From Atribacteria bacterium SCGC AAA255-G05 (GTDB lineage: Bacteria; Atribacterota; Phoenicimicrobiia; Phoenicimicrobiales; Phoenicimicrobiaceae), in contig ASPA01000012.1 in the NCBI GenBank assembly GCA_000405605.1, forward strand, positions 1-21,120: a DNA stretch of 21,120 nucleotides, written 5' to 3'. The notes beneath the pieces were generated by a model. That model saw only the letters and a list, made by a program, of their open reading frames with translations, was not told the DNA's origin and ran no database searches. Positions 13,579-21,120 of this stretch are shown one piece after another (the first letter of the stretch is position 1; every line of letters starts with the position of its first letter). Position numbers and translations under genes: made by a program.

Positions 13579-14046
13579 ATGAAGATCGGTATTATTTTAT
13601 ATTCTCAAACTGGCAACACCTATTCCGTTTCCCTGAAGCTTAAGGAGAAACTTATTACAGCCGGACATTCTGTGGACATCGAACGACTAAAAGTTGTCGG
13701 TGAAGTGCGGCCGGGAACGAAAGATGTTAAGCTCGAAATGCTTCCCGATACCGAACCATACGATGTACTGGTGTTTGGTTCTCCGGTGCAGGCATTTTCC
13801 CTATCATCGGTAATGGCCAGCTATCTGACGCAGATTGCATCATTGCAAGGTAAAAAGGTTGCCCTTTTAGTGACTCAATTTTTTCTTTTTCCCTGGATGG
13901 GAGGAAACCGCACAGCTGGGCAAATGAAAAAAATCTGTGAATCCAAAGGAGCAGCTGTTTGCGGAGCAGAGATCGTTAACTGGTCAAATCCGAGTCGTGA
14001 AAAAAGGATTACTGAAGTGGTTGAAAAATTGAGCAAATTATTTTGA
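13579..14046 (+). CDS. Flavodoxin family protein
   Basis: This 155-residue flavodoxin-fold protein opens with KIGIILYSQTGNTYSVS, a clear FMN-phosphate loop (S/T-Q-T-G-N-T). It continues with YDVLVFGSPVQAFSLSSVMASYL and KVALLVTQFFLFPWMGGNRT, the two strands and loops expected to hold the flavin ring. It probably acts as a cytoplasmic electron carrier or as a flavodoxin-like NAD(P)H:quinone-type protein, with no partner gene next to it. AGGAGG lies about 9 bases before the ATG. Codon use differs from neighbouring genes, with more CTG, CGG, CCG, ACG and GTG, which suggests a different origin. It is only distantly like the flavodoxin-like protein at 1424-1906. A weak stem (AACTG/CAGTT, 14063-14080) followed by TTT comes after the stop. 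Confidence 0.9.
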   Translation: MKIGIILYSQTGNTYSVSLKLKEKLITAGHSVDIERLKVVGEVRPGTKDVKLEMLPDTEPYDVLVFGSPVQAFSLSSVMASYLTQIASLQGKKVALLVTQFFLFPWMGGNRTAGQMKKICESKGAAVCGAEIVNWSNPSREKRITEVVEKLSKLF

Positions 14047-14062
14047 TAATAGTGTGACAAAG

Positions 14063-14083
14063 AACTGCACCCCGCCAGTTTTT
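14063..14083 (+). terminator. Weak hairpin after the flavodoxin gene
   Basis: A 5-bp stem (AACTG/CAGTT) with a C-rich 8-base loop is followed by a short T-run. It is marginal as an intrinsic terminator. The AACTGCACCCC string inside it also resembles the ends of some IS3-group elements, but no second end is seen. Confidence 0.35.
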
Positions 14084-14089
14084 AAAAAA

Positions 14090-14140
14090 ATATATTAAAA
14101 AAAAGAGGATTTTCTGAACCTCACGTAGAATTTAATATAT
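14090..14140. repeat. Nested inverted repeats upstream of the DUF4412-like gene
   Basis: ATATATTAAA (14090-14099) is the exact inverse of TTTAATATAT (14131-14140), and GAGG/CCTC (14105-14108 and 14119-14122) nests inside. Together they would form a cruciform or leader hairpin ending about 20 bases before the ribosome binding site of the next gene. The arms are AT-only, so chance is a real alternative. Confidence 0.35.
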
Positions 14141-14174
14141 ATAATTTTAAAAAATTTCCAAGGAGAATAGAAGA

Positions 14175-15446
14175 ATGAAAAAAGAATATAGAACAATATT
14201 TTTAACAATAGGTGTACTAATTGTCTTTCTCGGTTTTACTTTTTCGGCTATAGCAGCAGAATTTAACGCTGATTTGAAGATTAAGCAGCCGGATAAGGAA
14301 TATGAATTTAAATATTATGCTCAAGGTAGTCTCTATCGCCTGGAGAAATTGACCGGCGAGGACCGTATTTTGGTTATTGCTGACCGTAAATTGGATATTA
14401 CCTGGATGTTAAATCCGGAAGATAAAATTTACTTAGAGTTAAAAGGTATAGATGCAGCATTTTTTAACCCGGTACGTGGTTGGGAAGCAGCAAAAGAGGG
14501 CACCAAGGAAGAGCAGGTAGGCACTGAGACAGTGCTGGGCTATTCTTGTGAAAAATATGTCTATACTCCTCCGGGAGGAACAGAACCGGGGATGGAAGCA
14601 TGGTATTTACCAGAATTAGAACATTTTATTCGAATGATAGCTCATTACGGGGGAGGATATGAGGATGGAATTTTTGAGATAACTAACATTCAAGAAGCAC
14701 CTCAGGATGATTCCCTCTTTAAAGTTCCGGAAGATTATCAGAAAGAAAAATCTCCTGCAGAAAAAGCTCAGGAAAAAGAAGCTGCCCGGCCGGTGCTTAG
14801 CGGGATTGCAGAGAGTATAGCCCCAGCAGGAAGACGCCTTAAAACAGGAGCTGTCTTAAAGGTGAAAGTGGAACCGGATAAATCTGTACGAGTAGTCATT
14901 GAAAACCAGGCAAAAGAAAAATCTACTTATAAAATAACCCCTTTTAAAGAAGGCCTGCCAATAGAGGATAAAATCGTTCTTTCTGGTTTAACAAGGCAAA
15001 GAGAAAAGAAAGAGGATTTTTTTGGGCAACAGCTGAAATTGGATGAGATTTTAATAGAAGTAGAGGAAGGCCTGGTAACTGCCCTGGTTACCAAAGAATA
15101 TTCTTCCTTTGATGAAGTAGAGCGGAAAGAATATTTTTTAATGGAGGAAAACGGGCAGGGATTATTTGCTCGGGAAAATCGTAAATTTGTGCTTACGCTA
15201 ACCGGAGACAGCCAGGGGGCAGAAAGCTCCCCGGTGAAAGTTAAATTTTATAAAGGACAATATGATGATCTTTTAAATGAAGAGGATTTAAATTTACCTA
15301 ATGGGCAAATAAAGAAATGGGAATTTAATCCCGGAGAAATTAAAACCTTTGAAGTTTTAGTAGGAGAATCAGGAGGAGTGAAGCTATTATCAGAAAACTA
15401 TCCAGCAGTTAGTGAAAAAAACTCTCAGGATATTAAGCAAGGATGA
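14175..15446 (+). CDS. Secreted DUF4412-like protein with unknown C-terminal half
   Basis: This 423-residue exported protein has a signal peptide (hydrophobic segment 8-26, cleavage likely after AIAA at 28). Residues 30-190 resemble DUF4412/LolA-like proteins: repeated beta strands with YRLEKL, DRKLDITWMLNPEDKIYLEL, VLGYSCEKYVYTPP and EAWYLPELEHFIRM, ending in DDSLFKVPEDYQ. After a Lys/Glu/Ala-rich linker (191-206), residues 207-423 form a second beta-rich region that I do not recognise. Function is unknown; such domains are usually periplasmic or outer-membrane associated. AGGAG lies 9 bases before the ATG. The last 35 bases overlap the ankyrin-repeat gene in another frame, at an A7 run. It is followed on the same strand by other exported proteins, so all may belong to one surface-related set. 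Confidence 0.8.
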   Translation: MKKEYRTIFLTIGVLIVFLGFTFSAIAAEFNADLKIKQPDKEYEFKYYAQGSLYRLEKLTGEDRILVIADRKLDITWMLNPEDKIYLELKGIDAAFFNPVRGWEAAKEGTKEEQVGTETVLGYSCEKYVYTPPGGTEPGMEAWYLPELEHFIRMIAHYGGGYEDGIFEITNIQEAPQDDSLFKVPEDYQKEKSPAEKAQEKEAARPVLSGIAESIAPAGRRLKTGAVLKVKVEPDKSVRVVIENQAKEKSTYKITPFKEGLPIEDKIVLSGLTRQREKKEDFFGQQLKLDEILIEVEEGLVTALVTKEYSSFDEVERKEYFLMEENGQGLFARENRKFVLTLTGDSQGAESSPVKVKFYKGQYDDLLNEEDLNLPNGQIKKWEFNPGEIKTFEVLVGESGGVKLLSENYPAVSEKNSQDIKQG

Positions 15447-16044
15447 AATAGAAGAATTAGTTCAGGATTTGATACATAATGAATTACATAAAGTGAAGGT
15501 TTTGCTTGATTCCGGAGTAGATGTAAACATGAATATTTCCTCTACTGATTCCCTCTTAATGGGAGCCTGTAGATACAGCAATAGCGAGATGATTAAATTA
15601 ATACTAAGTTATAACCCTGATATATATTACCAGGATCAGTATGGCAATAATGCTCTCATGCTTGCAACTGCTAACTTTGATAACTATAAAGAAATAATTC
15701 CACTATTATTGGAAGCAGGAGCAGACCCTAATTCTAAAGTAGGCAGTTCGGGGCAGATAAATTCTACTGCCTTAGGGAAGATTACCAGTCAGGCTTTAAT
15801 CAGCAAAAACGAAGAAGATTATCGGATAATTGAAATGTTTCTTTCTCACGGAGCAAATACCAATCTTACTACAAAGACAGGAACTACTCCTTTAATGCAG
15901 GCTGCTAATAAAGGAGATGTGCAGTTAGTGAAATTATTTTTAGAGCATGGAGCCGATCCTAACCTAAAAGATAAACAGGGTAAAACTGCTTTGGATATGG
16001 CTAAAAAGAAAAATCATCAGGAAGTAATTGATTTATTACAGTAA
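15412..16044 (+). CDS. Ankyrin-repeat protein
   Basis: A frame of 210 residues composed almost entirely of ankyrin repeats. Clear units are at about 11-40 (DLIHNELHKVKVLLDSGVDV), 45-74, 78-108 (GNNALMLATANFDNYKEII, then LLLEAGADPN), 117-151, 157-186 (GTTPLMQAANKGDVQLVKLF) and 190-210. Such proteins bind other proteins. No signal peptide of its own is present. The GTG at 15412 is the first start in frame but has no ribosome binding site and lies inside the preceding gene. Translation may therefore depend on reinitiation at the TGA at 15444-15446, or the frame may be the C-terminal extension of the preceding protein separated by an indel in the A7 run at 15415-15421. The ankyrin call is secure. 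The start is not. Confidence 0.85.
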   Translation: MKKTLRILSKDEIEELVQDLIHNELHKVKVLLDSGVDVNMNISSTDSLLMGACRYSNSEMIKLILSYNPDIYYQDQYGNNALMLATANFDNYKEIIPLLLEAGADPNSKVGSSGQINSTALGKITSQALISKNEEDYRIIEMFLSHGANTNLTTKTGTTPLMQAANKGDVQLVKLFLEHGADPNLKDKQGKTALDMAKKKNHQEVIDLLQ

Positions 16045-16179
16045 AGTAAGAATCTGTCAGAGTAAATAAATAGACAACAGGTGTCCCGTTTTCTTAATTA
16101 TGGAGATTGATAAAAGTGTGAAGTTGTGAAGCCCAAAGATGTTCAAGACAATAAACAAGTAATATCCGAGGAAGCATAG

Positions 16180-16202
16180 CATAGCATAATAATTATACTA
16201 TG
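16180..16202. promoter_or_regulatory. Near-perfect 23-bp palindrome upstream of the transglutaminase-like gene
   Basis: CATAG-C-ATAAT-A-ATTAT-A-CTATG is a dyad with a single mismatched pair around a central A. It is preceded by extra direct copies of AGCAT. It lies 37-59 bases before the start codon, so it could be an operator or a leader hairpin for the exported-protein operon. The rest of this 194-bp spacer shows nothing else clear. Confidence 0.5.
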
Positions 16203-16238
16203 TTTTAGATAAATTTTCCGGCAAAGGAGAGGAGGAAA

Positions 16239-18449
16239 ATGGGTAAAATTAAGAATTATTTAACTATATTTAAAAGAATTGTTTTTTTAATGGTTATTTT
16301 ATTTTTTGTATTTGGTTATGTCTGGGAAGGTAAGGCAGAAAGTAAGACAGAGAATAAAATCTACACCTCTTTAGAACAATTGAATGAAGCAATTGATAAT
16401 CAGTGGAAGGAGGCCTTTGCCTTTGTAAGGGATCAAATTAAATTTGAACCCTTCACGGGAATAATGAAGTCGTCTCAAGGGGTATTGTGGGCTCGGGCCG
16501 GCAATGCAGTAGAACAGGCGAGGCTTCTTACTGAGCTTCTTAGTCTGGAGGGAGAAAAAGTTCGCTATGCCCAGGGAAAACTTAACAAAGAAAAAGCGGC
16601 CTGGCTAATTAAGAATATTTTCCCCGAAGAGAAAGATTTTTATTACCCGGAAAATGTCCCCCTTTCTGTTCCCTCTCAGGATAAAGAGATTTTATCTGTT
16701 ATAGAAGATCACTACTGGGTTCAGGTATTACAAGATAACCAATGGATAGATCTTGACCCCTCTTTCCCGAATGCAAAAATTGGTGAAGCATATGCTGATT
16801 TAGATAAAACCTTCTACCGTATTAAAACAAATATGTTGACCAAATTTTCTATTTCCTTAAAGGTAGAAAAAACAAATTTTTTAGAAGGTGAGGGTGATGA
16901 TTCTGAGATTCAAACTATTTTAGAATGGCAGGGGACACTTGAAGAGGTGGTCAACCTGCCTATTTCCTTAACTCTGATAGCAAATTTCAAATCAACTTCC
17001 CGGACGGAGGAAGAACAAGGTTCGGGCAGAACCCCTTTTAGTTTATTTGGAGGGGGTGCTCCAAAAACAGAAAAGGCGGAGGAAGAAGGTAAAGAGTTGA
17101 CTTATCGAGCAGAATTATTTCTTGAGGAAATAATGGAAGAGGAAGGCCAATTTTCTCAAATACTTGTTCCCCCTGAGGAGGGAAAAATAGAAGGACCGAT
17201 TATTGCTAAGGTATGGCTTCAATTTGTCCTCCAAAAACCAGATGAGCCGACTATGAAAATTGAGCGAATTCTCTTTGAAAAACAGCAAAAAGATGACCGA
17301 CCTTCTCTATTTCAAAGACATTCAATCCTCGTTACAGGCAATGAAATCCCTCCCGGGGCCTGGGAAGAAGACTTATCCCATATTTTGGATAAAGAGAAGA
17401 TGGATGAACTAAAATCAGGTCTGGAAGAAATCAAGAGCCAGATTGAGAATGAGGAAGATTTAGCCACTCTTTTGGAAGATAGTATTTCTTTAGAAAATAG
17501 TTGGGGTCCTGAAGCAGGCCATCTAATAAATTTGATATTTGCCTCCACTTCCGATAAATTGACTAACGATTTGGGTCGAGCTCTTGCAGTAGATAGTTAC
17601 TATTCCTGGCCTCGTATTATTATGAATTCATTTGAAGGCTCCGGTGATGAACTACAAATTTATATAGACCTATGTCAGGATAGTAAGTTAGCTATTTCTT
17701 ACCCCGGCCAAGCAGTAAGTATGAAAGAGACCTTTTTATATGGTCGAGGAGTTATGGAGTCCATCCTGGAGGGCAAAGTAATTGAACTGTTAACCAAGAA
17801 GAAACCTTTAACTACAGCTTATTTGATGTATAAGGCCGCAGAAAATAATATTCCTATTAGAGTGTACTCTTATTTAGAGCAAGATAGGTTGAAAAATTTA
17901 AAAATGCCCCCTTACGTGGCTAAAAAGGTAATGAAGGCATTAGATGCCCAACATTTTGTAATCATCCCCGAGGAAAGCATTGAGTTTAACGGCCGTCAGC
18001 GCTGGGGATGGTGGGATTTAAATCCCCAGAATAGAGAGGTTATAGGGGTCCTGGATACCGGACTGCATCAGGCAATGTTAGAGCGGACTATACTGGAGAC
18101 CAAGGGACCAATGAATACAGATGCGGCCGTTGTACTAGGAGTTTTGGTGGGAGTGATAGATACTCAATGGACCATTACCTCAATGATCTTAAAATATGGA
18201 GAACTCAATAAAGCTGCCCTCCAAGAAGCCAAAGACTACATGAAAAAGATTGGTAGTTACTTATGTCCGGATATTTTGGATGAAGGAGATGGAGTTTCCG
18301 TTACTGTAATAGATATAGAAGATTGTTATTCTAAAGAAATTGGATTTGGGGCGGGGGTAAAAGTGGATATGGGATGGTGTGCCAAGTTTACTAAGGGATT
18401 TAAGTGTGCCTCCACCACCCTTATGAATTATTATCTAAGTGAATATTAA
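16239..18449 (+). CDS. Secreted transglutaminase-fold protein lacking the catalytic Cys
   Basis: This 736-residue exported protein has a hydrophobic signal segment at 11-28. Residues 44-190 match the transglutaminase-like domain found in large secreted bacterial proteins: IKFEPFTGIMKSSQGVLWARAGN, then AVEQARLLTELLSLEGEKVRYAQG, HYWVQV and WIDLDPSFP. The His (H158) and Asp (D173) positions are kept, but the Cys position after GN is A90, so it should not act as a transglutaminase or Cys protease. The middle (200-430) is beta-rich with a Gly-rich low-complexity insert at about 260-285. The C-terminal region (450-736) includes WWDLNPQNREVIGVLDTG near 590-607, a block that accompanies this domain in other secreted proteins. 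The next gene starts 11 bp after the stop, so the two are one operon. Its function is unknown, with a binding or scaffolding role likely. Confidence 0.82.
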   Translation: MGKIKNYLTIFKRIVFLMVILFFVFGYVWEGKAESKTENKIYTSLEQLNEAIDNQWKEAFAFVRDQIKFEPFTGIMKSSQGVLWARAGNAVEQARLLTELLSLEGEKVRYAQGKLNKEKAAWLIKNIFPEEKDFYYPENVPLSVPSQDKEILSVIEDHYWVQVLQDNQWIDLDPSFPNAKIGEAYADLDKTFYRIKTNMLTKFSISLKVEKTNFLEGEGDDSEIQTILEWQGTLEEVVNLPISLTLIANFKSTSRTEEEQGSGRTPFSLFGGGAPKTEKAEEEGKELTYRAELFLEEIMEEEGQFSQILVPPEEGKIEGPIIAKVWLQFVLQKPDEPTMKIERILFEKQQKDDRPSLFQRHSILVTGNEIPPGAWEEDLSHILDKEKMDELKSGLEEIKSQIENEEDLATLLEDSISLENSWGPEAGHLINLIFASTSDKLTNDLGRALAVDSYYSWPRIIMNSFEGSGDELQIYIDLCQDSKLAISYPGQAVSMKETFLYGRGVMESILEGKVIELLTKKKPLTTAYLMYKAAENNIPIRVYSYLEQDRLKNLKMPPYVAKKVMKALDAQHFVIIPEESIEFNGRQRWGWWDLNPQNREVIGVLDTGLHQAMLERTILETKGPMNTDAAVVLGVLVGVIDTQWTITSMILKYGELNKAALQEAKDYMKKIGSYLCPDILDEGDGVSVTVIDIEDCYSKEIGFGAGVKVDMGWCAKFTKGFKCASTTLMNYYLSEY

Positions 18450-18460
18450 GGAGGAGAATT

Positions 18461-19852
18461 ATGAAAAGAGACAAGAGGAAAAAGAGATTTGTCACTCTTT
18501 TAATAATTATCTTAATAGCAGCGGCTTGTTTTCCCCTTAGAGCTTTTTCCGAAAGGGTGGAAATTGGTAAGACCTACTGGGTAGAAAAAAGTGAAAAGAA
18601 TCGGGGAATTGAACTTACTGTTTTTGATTATCAATTAAAAGAATATATCGGAGAGGAAGAGGCAGATTCTGATGAAGTATTTATTATAATTTCTACTTTA
18701 TGGCAAAATATTATACCACCTGTAAAGAAGGAAATATCTAAAAGTAAGGATAAGGGAGTCGGCGGTCTGGGATTTGGCACCCCCAAGCCCCAGAAACAGA
18801 CTCAAGAGGCAGAGCTATTTACCCCTTATCTTGTACCTAATTTACGAGACAATGTGTATCTAATTATTAATAATAAACATATTATCCAGATTGATGAGGT
18901 TACCAATGAACTATCCGCTCCCCTTCCTCTTAAGAATTTAACTTTATCGGAACATGAAGATGAACTGGAGGGAGCAATCGTCTTTCGGTCATATAAGGAA
19001 GAAATTAATTCCCTTTTGTTGGTCTTTTTTGATTTTAATCAAGGGCATATCCAGATTCCCCTTGTGGAGTTAGTAGAAGCCAAAGAGGAGATACCTGCCC
19101 CTATTACCCAGGAAAATGAATACTTGAAGATTTCTTTTTATGGAATCAAACCCCAAGGGGATATTTCTTTAATTGATTTGGGAGTGGAGAGTGTGTCCAA
19201 AGGGAATGTGGTCGATCTTGATTTTGGCCGGAATGTATTTCTGATTGAAGATGGTCTTTATCAATATGAGGCCTTAGAGACTGAAGAAATACCCTTTTCT
19301 TTATATGGACTTACTCGATTCATTCCCTATTGGGAGCGTAGGGGGTATCTGGCTTTTAAAAATCCTCCCATCCAGAAAAATCTATCCCTTTTGCTGAATA
19401 TCCCCCGAGCTAAACCCCTTAGCTTTGATCTGAACCCTAATATTCCTATTTCTCTTCCGCCACAACCAGTAGCTGCTATAGTAGATGGAGAGGTGGCCAA
19501 GATAGATATCCTGGGATTGACCAGAGCAAGTATGATTGAGGGACAGTATCCGGAGAAAGACCAGCAATATTTAATCTTAGATATTATTACCCACTGTATC
19601 CCCCTTAATCAGGGAAATCTTATATTACAATCCGAGAAACAGTTTATATTATTGGACCAATTAGGAAATAAATATTCTATGTCTAAAGTTACTCAAATAA
19701 CCCCTCATGGCATAAAATTAGAACAGAGCGTTCCCGCCGGTACTGCCCGGAGGTTTAATCTTGTTTATGAAGTCCCCCCTAATATTCAAAAAATTACTCT
19801 CTACTATCGGGGATTTACCCTGGAAGAAAATATTCCTATAGAGGCAAAATAA
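18461..19852 (+). CDS. Exported beta-rich protein of unknown family
   Basis: I do not recognise a named family with confidence. The 463 residues start with a basic segment and a hydrophobic stretch (10-25). Cleavage may follow AFS at 30, or the AAAC at 20-23 could be a weak lipobox. The mature part looks like two or more beta-sandwich units resembling DUF4352-type (telokin-like) domains. One is near 60-215 (EVFIIISTLWQN and, later, LVFFDFNQGHIQIPL). Another is near 350-463 (YLILDIITHCIPLNQGNLIL, and NLVYEVPPNIQKITLYYRG at the end). A Gly/Lys/Pro-rich insert near 95-113 recalls a similar insert in the preceding protein. GGAGG precedes the ATG, 11 bp after the transglutaminase-like gene. The two products probably work together at the cell surface. 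Confidence 0.75.
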   Translation: MKRDKRKKRFVTLLIIILIAAACFPLRAFSERVEIGKTYWVEKSEKNRGIELTVFDYQLKEYIGEEEADSDEVFIIISTLWQNIIPPVKKEISKSKDKGVGGLGFGTPKPQKQTQEAELFTPYLVPNLRDNVYLIINNKHIIQIDEVTNELSAPLPLKNLTLSEHEDELEGAIVFRSYKEEINSLLLVFFDFNQGHIQIPLVELVEAKEEIPAPITQENEYLKISFYGIKPQGDISLIDLGVESVSKGNVVDLDFGRNVFLIEDGLYQYEALETEEIPFSLYGLTRFIPYWERRGYLAFKNPPIQKNLSLLLNIPRAKPLSFDLNPNIPISLPPQPVAAIVDGEVAKIDILGLTRASMIEGQYPEKDQQYLILDIITHCIPLNQGNLILQSEKQFILLDQLGNKYSMSKVTQITPHGIKLEQSVPAGTARRFNLVYEVPPNIQKITLYYRGFTLEENIPIEAK

Positions 19853-19953
19853 AAGGCGTAGAGAAAAGAGGAAATGGTGTCGCATCTTTATTATCGGCAA
19901 TTATTGGAAATGTATTTTTGAAACGTATAACATTGATATCAGGAGGTTCTATT

Positions 19954-21120
19954 ATGCGTAAGAAATTGATTTTGGTTTCACTTACGATTATTTGTTTATT
20001 TTTTATATTTGGTTTTGAGATTGGTGTAGCTGAAACTGATCAGTCGTTGGTCTCTTTCTCTTCCGGAGCATTACTTGTAGAGAAAGCCTCTGAATACAAC
20101 CCTAAATGGGGCAGTGTTTGGATTATGGACGAAAATCCGCGAACTGGCTGGTGTTGTTCCAGCGGCGAGATTTCGAATAATGTGTTAGTTATTGAGCTTG
20201 CTGAGAAAACTGTGTTTGACCGCTTGGAGTTTGATACGGGCTATGCAGAAGGAAAGGGGCGTAGCGCAAAGGACATTGTTGTTGAACTTTCCGATGACGG
20301 CCCCACCGAAGGGTTTATGGAAATCGCGAGCGTGTCGCTGGTTGATCGGGAGGACACACAAAGTTTTCCGGTAACAGTTGATAAATCCGGAAAATGGCTT
20401 CGACTGACCATCCAAAATAATCACGGTTCGAGCCAATATACAGAGCTCATGGACTTTCGTGCCTTCGGAAAACAACTGACTAAGACGCTATTACCCGATG
20501 TTTCTGGGACCTATAAAACTGACTTTAATAACCTTAATCTCCAACAGCAGGGAACATCCGTTACCGGATGTTATGAATACAATAAAGGATTATTAAACGG
20601 GAGCATTGAAGGTCGTATCATGAAATTTACCTGGAGGGGAACAAGTGGTAAAGGTCCGGCTGTTATAATATTTACCCCCGATGAAGAAAAATTTTATGGT
20701 CTTTGGTGGTATGAAGGAAAGGAAGATTCACCAGGCGGAATATGGAACGGGATAAAGATATCTCAAGATATTGGTGACTGTCCTCATTGGGCAGGTAGGG
20801 CACAGGAACAATTGACCGGTTCCTGGCAGGAAGGTAAGGAATTAGAATATAATAACAAAAAAGAGCAAGCTAATGAACTTAAATTAGGTGAAGACATTAA
20901 AGGATTTTTTCAAGAAAAGCTTGATTATGATTGGTATAAGCTGACAGTTAATATACCCGGCAAGAACATAATACGGATTGATTTAAGTGCTGTGCCTGAG
21001 GTTGATTCTGACATCGAGATCTATGAGGAGAAAGGAAATCATTTGAAAACATATAATACAGGCGGAAAAGGTGAAGCCGAGGCCATCATTAACCTGGGAG
21101 TGACCGAAGGTATCTACTAT
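19954..21120 (+). CDS. Secreted galactose-binding-like/PPC-domain protein, truncated by the window end
   Basis: The frame is open from the ATG at 19954 (AGGAGG 7 bases upstream) to the window end, 389 codons without a stop. A signal peptide covers residues 1-26. Residues 33-174 resemble a discoidin/F5-8 type C-like beta sandwich (NPKWGSVWIMDENPRTGWCC, LVIELAEKTVFDRLEFD, KWLRLTIQNNHG). Residues 182-275 form a second beta unit, VSGTYKTDFNNLNLQQQGTS onward, with repeated G-x-Y/W turns. From about 305, LKLGEDIKGFFQEKLDYDWY and IDLSAVPEVDSDIEIYE match bacterial pre-peptidase C-terminal (PPC) domains. These domains bind sugars or are cleaved after export; any catalytic part would lie beyond the window. 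The first 170 codons use more GCG, CGC, TCG, CTG and ACG than neighbouring genes, suggesting a separate origin for that domain. Confidence 0.8.
   Translation, partial: MRKKLILVSLTIICLFFIFGFEIGVAETDQSLVSFSSGALLVEKASEYNPKWGSVWIMDENPRTGWCCSSGEISNNVLVIELAEKTVFDRLEFDTGYAEGKGRSAKDIVVELSDDGPTEGFMEIASVSLVDREDTQSFPVTVDKSGKWLRLTIQNNHGSSQYTELMDFRAFGKQLTKTLLPDVSGTYKTDFNNLNLQQQGTSVTGCYEYNKGLLNGSIEGRIMKFTWRGTSGKGPAVIIFTPDEEKFYGLWWYEGKEDSPGGIWNGIKISQDIGDCPHWAGRAQEQLTGSWQEGKELEYNNKKEQANELKLGEDIKGFFQEKLDYDWYKLTVNIPGKNIIRIDLSAVPEVDSDIEIYEEKGNHLKTYNTGGKGEAEAIINLGVTEGIYY

Noticed and set aside
14050..14085. End of an insertion sequence
   Set aside because: The AACTGCACCCC string recalls IS3-group ends, but there is no transposase, no inverted partner and no target duplication in view.
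20185..20475. 96-codon minus-strand frame and a 60-codon plus-strand frame inside the last gene
   Set aside because: Both lie within the open frame starting at 19954, which has a signal peptide, ribosome binding site and recognisable domains.

Overview
The window is AT-rich (roughly one third G+C by eye), densely coded, and has the intergenic style of an uncultured anaerobic bacterium. No phylogenetic marker is present, so I do not assign a phylum. The LexA operator is of the Gram-positive (Bacillus) type, extracytoplasmic thiol-redox genes are present, and the spacers hold unusual 7-bp and 8-bp repeat arrays. These features would fit a low-GC candidate phylum (for example Atribacterota-like or Omnitrophota-like lineages), but this is inference only.

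Layout. Positions 25-7145 are all on the minus strand. In transcription order they encode a thioredoxin-CcdA membrane protein, a secreted redoxin without a CxxC motif, a membrane-anchored DUF1573 protein, an ArsR-type repressor with a CxC motif, a C69 (secernin-like) peptidase, a flavodoxin-like protein, and a Zincin_1 metallopeptidase domain fused to a HisC-like aminotransferase. The first three look like a thiol-disulfide module working outside the cytoplasm. From 7489 the plus strand carries lexA, with its operator lying inside its own promoter, coupled to a DUF72 gene. A minus-strand tRNA-Leu(CAG) follows.

Positions 9690-13382 hold a yhaM-tldD-pmbA operon: a 3'-5' exoribonuclease plus the two subunits of the TldD/PmbA (TldD/TldE) protease. 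The tldD-pmbA part is disturbed at two homopolymers. A G7 run fuses tldD to pmbA in frame, and an A8 run splits pmbA. Removing one base from each run restores two ordinary genes. Next comes a flavodoxin gene (13579-14046) with codon use unlike its neighbours. From 14175 to the end is a run of exported proteins: a DUF4412-like protein, an ankyrin-repeat protein overlapping it, a transglutaminase-fold protein lacking the catalytic Cys, a beta-rich protein of unknown family, and a truncated galactose-binding-like/PPC protein.

Non-coding structure is the most unusual aspect. Spacers contain stacked short tandem arrays, nearly all with a 7-bp period (GTTGCAA, CGTATCT, ATCCAGA, AAACTGA, ACTAATA and GTATCGA types). 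A separate CCRATTNN family has an 8-bp period, occurs at three loci, and at one of them is in register with the CCA end of the tRNA. There is also a 72-bp (9 x 8) direct duplication and an orphan second copy of the LexA operator.
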